NCBI RefSeq assembly: GCF_005144865.1
Contig: NZ_SWFM01000004.1
Span: forward strand, 223,109 to 287,108
Direction: 5' to 3'
DNA length: 64,000 nt
Source: Guptibacillus hwajinpoensis
GTDB taxonomy: Bacteria > Bacillota > Bacilli > Bacillales > Guptibacillaceae
The notes under the pieces are model-generated. The model had not been told where the DNA came from and made no database searches. It was given only the letters and a program-made list of their open reading frames with translations. Below, piece by piece: positions 61,420-64,000 of this stretch. The position numbers and the translations under genes were made by a program. Each line of letters opens with the position of its first letter. Within the stretch, counting starts at the first letter, position 1.

Positions 61420-62139
61420 ATGAAAATTCGTACTAATCAAGACTACTTTAACAATGTTTCTGAAAATGCAGCTAGGACCTTCACTGAGTTACCCGACCCT
61501 TTGCCTTGGATTGAACCATCCATTAATATGCTTTATTTGAATGCTGCATCTTCTATCCTCTTTGAGAATTATTTCGCTGCAATTTCTACTACCGGAATAA
61601 CATTAGAACATGTATTAAGACTAGCTATTTTGGAGCCAGATTTGAATGGATTGAAACGTGAAATGAGTAACAACCAATTGAATAAATATCAATCAATAAC
61701 TTCATTACTAGATGCCCCTAATGTTAGAAGCATAATTCCCTCCAAAGATGATTTTGAATGGTGGGAATCAATAGGAAAACAGATGAGAAATAAATCTGCC
61801 CACTATTTGGTCCCAGTATTATTGAAAAAATTTACCAAGGAAGATTATCATCCTGGTTACGTTCTTACTAAAGAAGACGGGGAGCCTTTAGATCCTATTC
61901 TTCACGACTGGGGGTCGTTCTTTCATAAATCGGATAAAATTATTGCATTGAAATTCTTCCAAGAAGCAACATCCCAACTAAAAAATATTATTAGTAATAC
62001 CAATTGGGTATCTGACGAAAGTTGGTGGAAGTCACAAAAAGTGCAATACGATATGTTTTTTAATTATAATTGGTCTCTTGAGAACATGAAACAGAGCCTT
62101 GAAAACATGTATATAAATTTCCCGCGAAGAAAGGATTAA
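61420..62139 (+). CDS. HEPN-like protein, inverted array unit
   Basis: 239 residues, all-helical, with RNKSAH at 123-128, the RNx3H motif of HEPN domains (the DUF4145 / abortive-infection type), which in many systems is the active site of a ribonuclease. AGGAGG before the ATG. It is the only intact gene of the array on the plus strand. A truncated gene precedes it, so a toxin-antitoxin pair that lost one member is possible but not shown. Confidence 0.65.
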   Translation: MKIRTNQDYFNNVSENAARTFTELPDPLPWIEPSINMLYLNAASSILFENYFAAISTTGITLEHVLRLAILEPDLNGLKREMSNNQLNKYQSITSLLDAPNVRSIIPSKDDFEWWESIGKQMRNKSAHYLVPVLLKKFTKEDYHPGYVLTKEDGEPLDPILHDWGSFFHKSDKIIALKFFQEATSQLKNIISNTNWVSDESWWKSQKVQYDMFFNYNWSLENMKQSLENMYINFPRRKD

Positions 62140-62221
62140 CTCTTTTTAAGTTTATTTGCTTAGAACAGTGCTCAATCTTATAGCAATCCGGCTTTTTAAA
62201 AACTTAGTAGGTTGAGGGGAT

Positions 62222-62273
62222 AAATTACTTCAACCTACTGCTCCAGATACGCTCCGATTATCTTTAGTAATAT
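62222..62273 (-). repeat. Array site 20
   Basis: GCTCCAGATACGCTCCGATTATC; core 62251-62257, 17 bp after the membrane protein stop. A GTAGGTTGA...TCAACCTAC hairpin stands just beside it (62200-62239). Confidence 0.8.
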
Positions 62274-62274
62274 A

Positions 62275-62511
62275 TTAAATAAGCTTCCAAGCTATAAATC
62301 CCGCTACAATTATAACCAACCCTATTATTTTATTGAAAAATTTCAGTATAAAACCAATCACTATACCTAAGATACACAACCACTTATAATCATAGGTGGG
62401 ACGAACATACTCTGCTATGTATCCCATCCAAGTACCAGATATTAATAGCATTAATCCTAATAACACTATTACATTAATAGCAATATCTAACCCTTTTAAA
62501 AATCCTTTCAT
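62275..62511 (-). CDS. Three-span membrane protein (array unit)
   Basis: About 78 residues beginning MKGFLKGLDIAINVIVLLGL; spans about 10-28, 42-58 and 61-77. GGAAGG 9 bp before the ATG at 62511. Unknown. Confidence 0.62.
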   Translation of the reverse strand: MKGFLKGLDIAINVIVLLGLMLLISGTWMGYIAEYVRPTYDYKWLCILGIVIGFILKFFNKIIGLVIIVAGFIAWKLI

Positions 62512-62579
62512 ATGCTCCCACCTTCCAGCCACTCTTACACTCATAACAACTAATGGTTTTAACAGGGATATCCTGATAA

Positions 62580-62640
62580 AAAGGGATTGCCAGCCCTTAC
62601 TTTTTATTAAGCAAATGCTCCGAGATTATGGAGGAGGGCT
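62580..62640 (-). repeat. Array site 21
   Basis: AAGGGATTGCCAGCCCTT hairpin, TTTTTATTAAGCAAATGCTCC and GAGATTATGGAGGAG; core 62617-62623. Confidence 0.8.
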
Positions 62641-62649
62641 ATTGTACTT

Positions 62650-63108
62650 TTAATCATTTTCCTTTATATTTTTCTCCCCCAAATCTTGAACAAACCTTAA
62701 TAGATATCCATCTGGATCCATAATTAAGAACTCTTTTTGTCCCTTTATTTTTGTATTTGCTCTATACCAATTTTCTTGAATATCAAACTTAATCGGATAA
62801 TCATGCTTGATTAAATTTCTGTAGATTGGATCAATGTCATTTATTGTGATTTGGAAATTAACCCCTCTTCCAAAAGGGTAAGATAACTTCCCAGTATCCC
62901 AGTGACCATTTACTTCTTCTATCATTATCTGACAATCACTTAATGATAATAAAGCGAACTTGTCCTCTAGTCGCTCATATTCAATTTTGAAAGTAAGAAT
63001 TTCTAAATAGAATTCTAAACTTCGTTCAATATTTGAAACCGAAAGCTCAGGTATTAATGCATTTAGTTGGTGCAAAGTAGCTTCCTCCGTTATTCTATAA
63101 TCTTCCAC
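62650..63108 (-). CDS. VOC/glyoxalase-family protein (array unit)
   Basis: 152 residues. One vicinal-oxygen-chelate domain pair: LIPELSVSNIERSLEFYLEI, FALLSLSDCQIMIEE, GVNFQITINDIDPIYRNL, FLIMDPDGYLLRFVQDLG. Similar to bleomycin/fosfomycin resistance-type VOC proteins; the metal ligands are not clear (first-strand His absent), so it may be a binding protein. The GTG start sits 5 bp after GGAG, and that GGAG is part of array site 22, so the site itself supplies the ribosome site. Confidence 0.82.
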   Translation of the reverse strand: MEDYRITEEATLHQLNALIPELSVSNIERSLEFYLEILTFKIEYERLEDKFALLSLSDCQIMIEEVNGHWDTGKLSYPFGRGVNFQITINDIDPIYRNLIKHDYPIKFDIQENWYRANTKIKGQKEFLIMDPDGYLLRFVQDLGEKNIKEND

Positions 63109-63134
63109 ATTAGCTCCGAGTTAACTGAATAAGG
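63109..63134 (-). repeat. Array site 22a, fused to the VOC gene start
   Basis: GCTCCGAGTTAACTGAATAA, core 63113-63119. On the minus strand CGGAGC runs straight into TAAT-GTG, the VOC start; no hairpin stands between. Confidence 0.85.
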
Positions 63135-63701
63135 TTAAATGTGATGGACCTTAATTTTATGCCAGATTGATTCCCAATTTTTCTTAATTATTCGTTCCTC
63201 ATAAATTGCAGCTCGTTCTTTCGTATCTTTAAAATATGGTGTCGGCTTCAACTTTAAATTTAATACATCATCTAAACCACACGGAGCAGTAAGAATTAGT
63301 TCGTTATTCTTATCTACTTTCACACCAAGAGCAGTTGCTGTCTCCGGAAACTTTGAAATAGCGTCTTCAGCAGAAGTGTAAGGTGGAATATCATTGATAA
63401 CGTGCATTCTTGCTTCATTCTTAACCGACCAAGGTATATCTGGAAGGATCCTCCTTAATTCAGCTTCTAATTCCTTTTCCATTTTTTCTTTCGTGTCCTT
63501 ATTGTCGAAATAAATAACATCAACGTCTGGTGTCTCTGTTCTATTTTCGAATCCGTGTAATGTGTCCCAAATTTTCGAGCGTACAAATCCTGCGCAAATC
63601 CACCAATCTGGCAAATTCAGTTTACTTGCAGCCTTAATAACTTCCATCATTCGATCATCGTTTTGAATTAGCATAATTACATCTTCTTTGGTCCTCAACA
63701 T
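63135..63701 (-). CDS. Nucleotidyltransferase-fold protein (NTP_transf_6 type)
   Basis: About 188 residues: WWICAGFVRSKIWDTLHGF, then the metal aspartates in TPDVDVIYFD, DIPWSVKNEARMHV and YTSAEDAISKFPETATALGV. Matches the DUF925/NTP_transf_6 group of small nucleotidyltransferases found in bacilli (function unknown). GGGGG gives the ATG at 63701. 15 bp before its site. Confidence 0.82.
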   Translation of the reverse strand: MLRTKEDVIMLIQNDDRMMEVIKAASKLNLPDWWICAGFVRSKIWDTLHGFENRTETPDVDVIYFDNKDTKEKMEKELEAELRRILPDIPWSVKNEARMHVINDIPPYTSAEDAISKFPETATALGVKVDKNNELILTAPCGLDDVLNLKLKPTPYFKDTKERAAIYEERIIKKNWESIWHKIKVHHI

Positions 63702-63792
63702 AAATCCCCCATTCACGAACGTATATTCCTATTATAACAGCACAGAAATAAATTAGAGAGATTATTCAATTTTTTGGACTAAAGTCAGGTAA

Positions 63793-63850
63793 AGCGTTTA
63801 CTTTGTATTAAGCAAACGCTCCGAGATAACAGAAGACTCGACATCGAGAT
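63793..63850 (-). repeat. Array site 22b, extended form
   Basis: AGCGTTT (63793-63799) and AAACGCT (63814-63820) arms, GCTCCGAGATAACAGAAGAC (core 63818-63824), then CTCGACATCGAGAT palindrome. Confidence 0.85.
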
Positions 63851-63884
63851 GTTTCTTAATTGAAGATAGAATATAATTGAACAA

Positions 63885-64000
63885 TTAGAAGATCAATGAA
63901 GCAATTATAAAACCAATAATGATCGCACCTATTAAAATTAATGTTCCCTTCCATCCTAAACTACCTACTAAATCAACTAATCCCCCATTATTAGCTCTAT
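63885..64000 (-). CDS. C-terminal end of a small membrane protein (cut by window edge)
   Basis: 38 codons visible: NNGGLVDLVGSLGWKGTLIL then IGAIIIGFIIASLIF and stop. One hydrophobic span at the C-terminus. The start lies outside the window; next array unit. Confidence 0.5.
   Translation of the reverse strand, partial: RANNGGLVDLVGSLGWKGTLILIGAIIIGFIIASLIF

Noticed and set aside
46738..64000. CRISPR array
   Set aside because: The repeats are 0.3-2 kb apart with genes between them, not short regular spacers.
46738..64000. Classical integron with attC sites
   Set aside because: No intI gene in the window and no RYYYAAC/GTTRRRY core pair at the sites; kept only as an analogy.

Overview
The window reads as chromosome from a spore-forming, low-GC Gram-positive of the Bacillaceae. 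Most ORFs have strong AGGAGG-type ribosome sites, TTG and GTG starts are common, and the left part follows the Bacillus subtilis yusE-yusF-yusG-gcvH-yusI-fadE-fadA-fadN-fadM order. sigI/rsgI, FbpA- and FbpB-like small proteins, an intracellular subtilisin, HU and a YteA-type protein agree with this. No rRNA, tRNA, CRISPR array, prophage or intact insertion sequence was seen.

1-12.7 kb: sigI with the start of rsgI, then the yus block. This includes a beta-oxidation operon (fadN-fadA-fadE) behind a near-consensus FadR operator and a proline dehydrogenase. 12.7-31.5 kb: housekeeping and single-gene units: a putative C-rich small RNA, a CrtI-like oxidoreductase, hemolysin III, intracellular serine protease, HU, MOSC protein, an ABC exporter, alanine symporter, LD-carboxypeptidase, YebC and a DmpA-type peptidase. 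31.6-45.8 kb: proB, a broken coat-like gene, nrdAB under a cobalamin riboswitch, an OmpR/HisKA pair, MscS, a DUF4349 lipoprotein, an ABC-2 transporter and a sortase fused to a fibronectin-III domain. Scattered through 3.6-39.9 kb are eight copies (some only remnants) of a GC-rich palindromic element. Its GGCTC...GAGCC ends and an 8-bp target duplication point to a non-autonomous ISL3-type element (MITE).

45.9 kb to the right edge is of a different kind: an array of about twenty small single-gene units, nearly all on the minus strand. Products are typical accessory functions (rhomboid, CPBP protease, VanZ, three NUDIX/VOC enzymes, two nucleotidyltransferases, a P-loop kinase, an aminoglycoside-phosphotransferase-like protein, lipoproteins and tiny membrane proteins). 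Each unit is followed, usually 13-110 bp after the stop codon, by a recurring site that reads GCTCCGA(G)WTT..GAA on the plus strand. The site abuts a hairpin whose sequence changes from copy to copy while its pairing is kept. Some units carry a shared promoter (TTGAGT-N17-AATAAT). One unit is inverted and carries a gene cut off at the boundary; others are frameshifted. The layout resembles an integron cassette array (one gene plus one structured 3' recombination site), but the repeat is not a recognisable attC and no integrase lies in the window. This is the strongest candidate for an undescribed system here; the array continues past the right edge.
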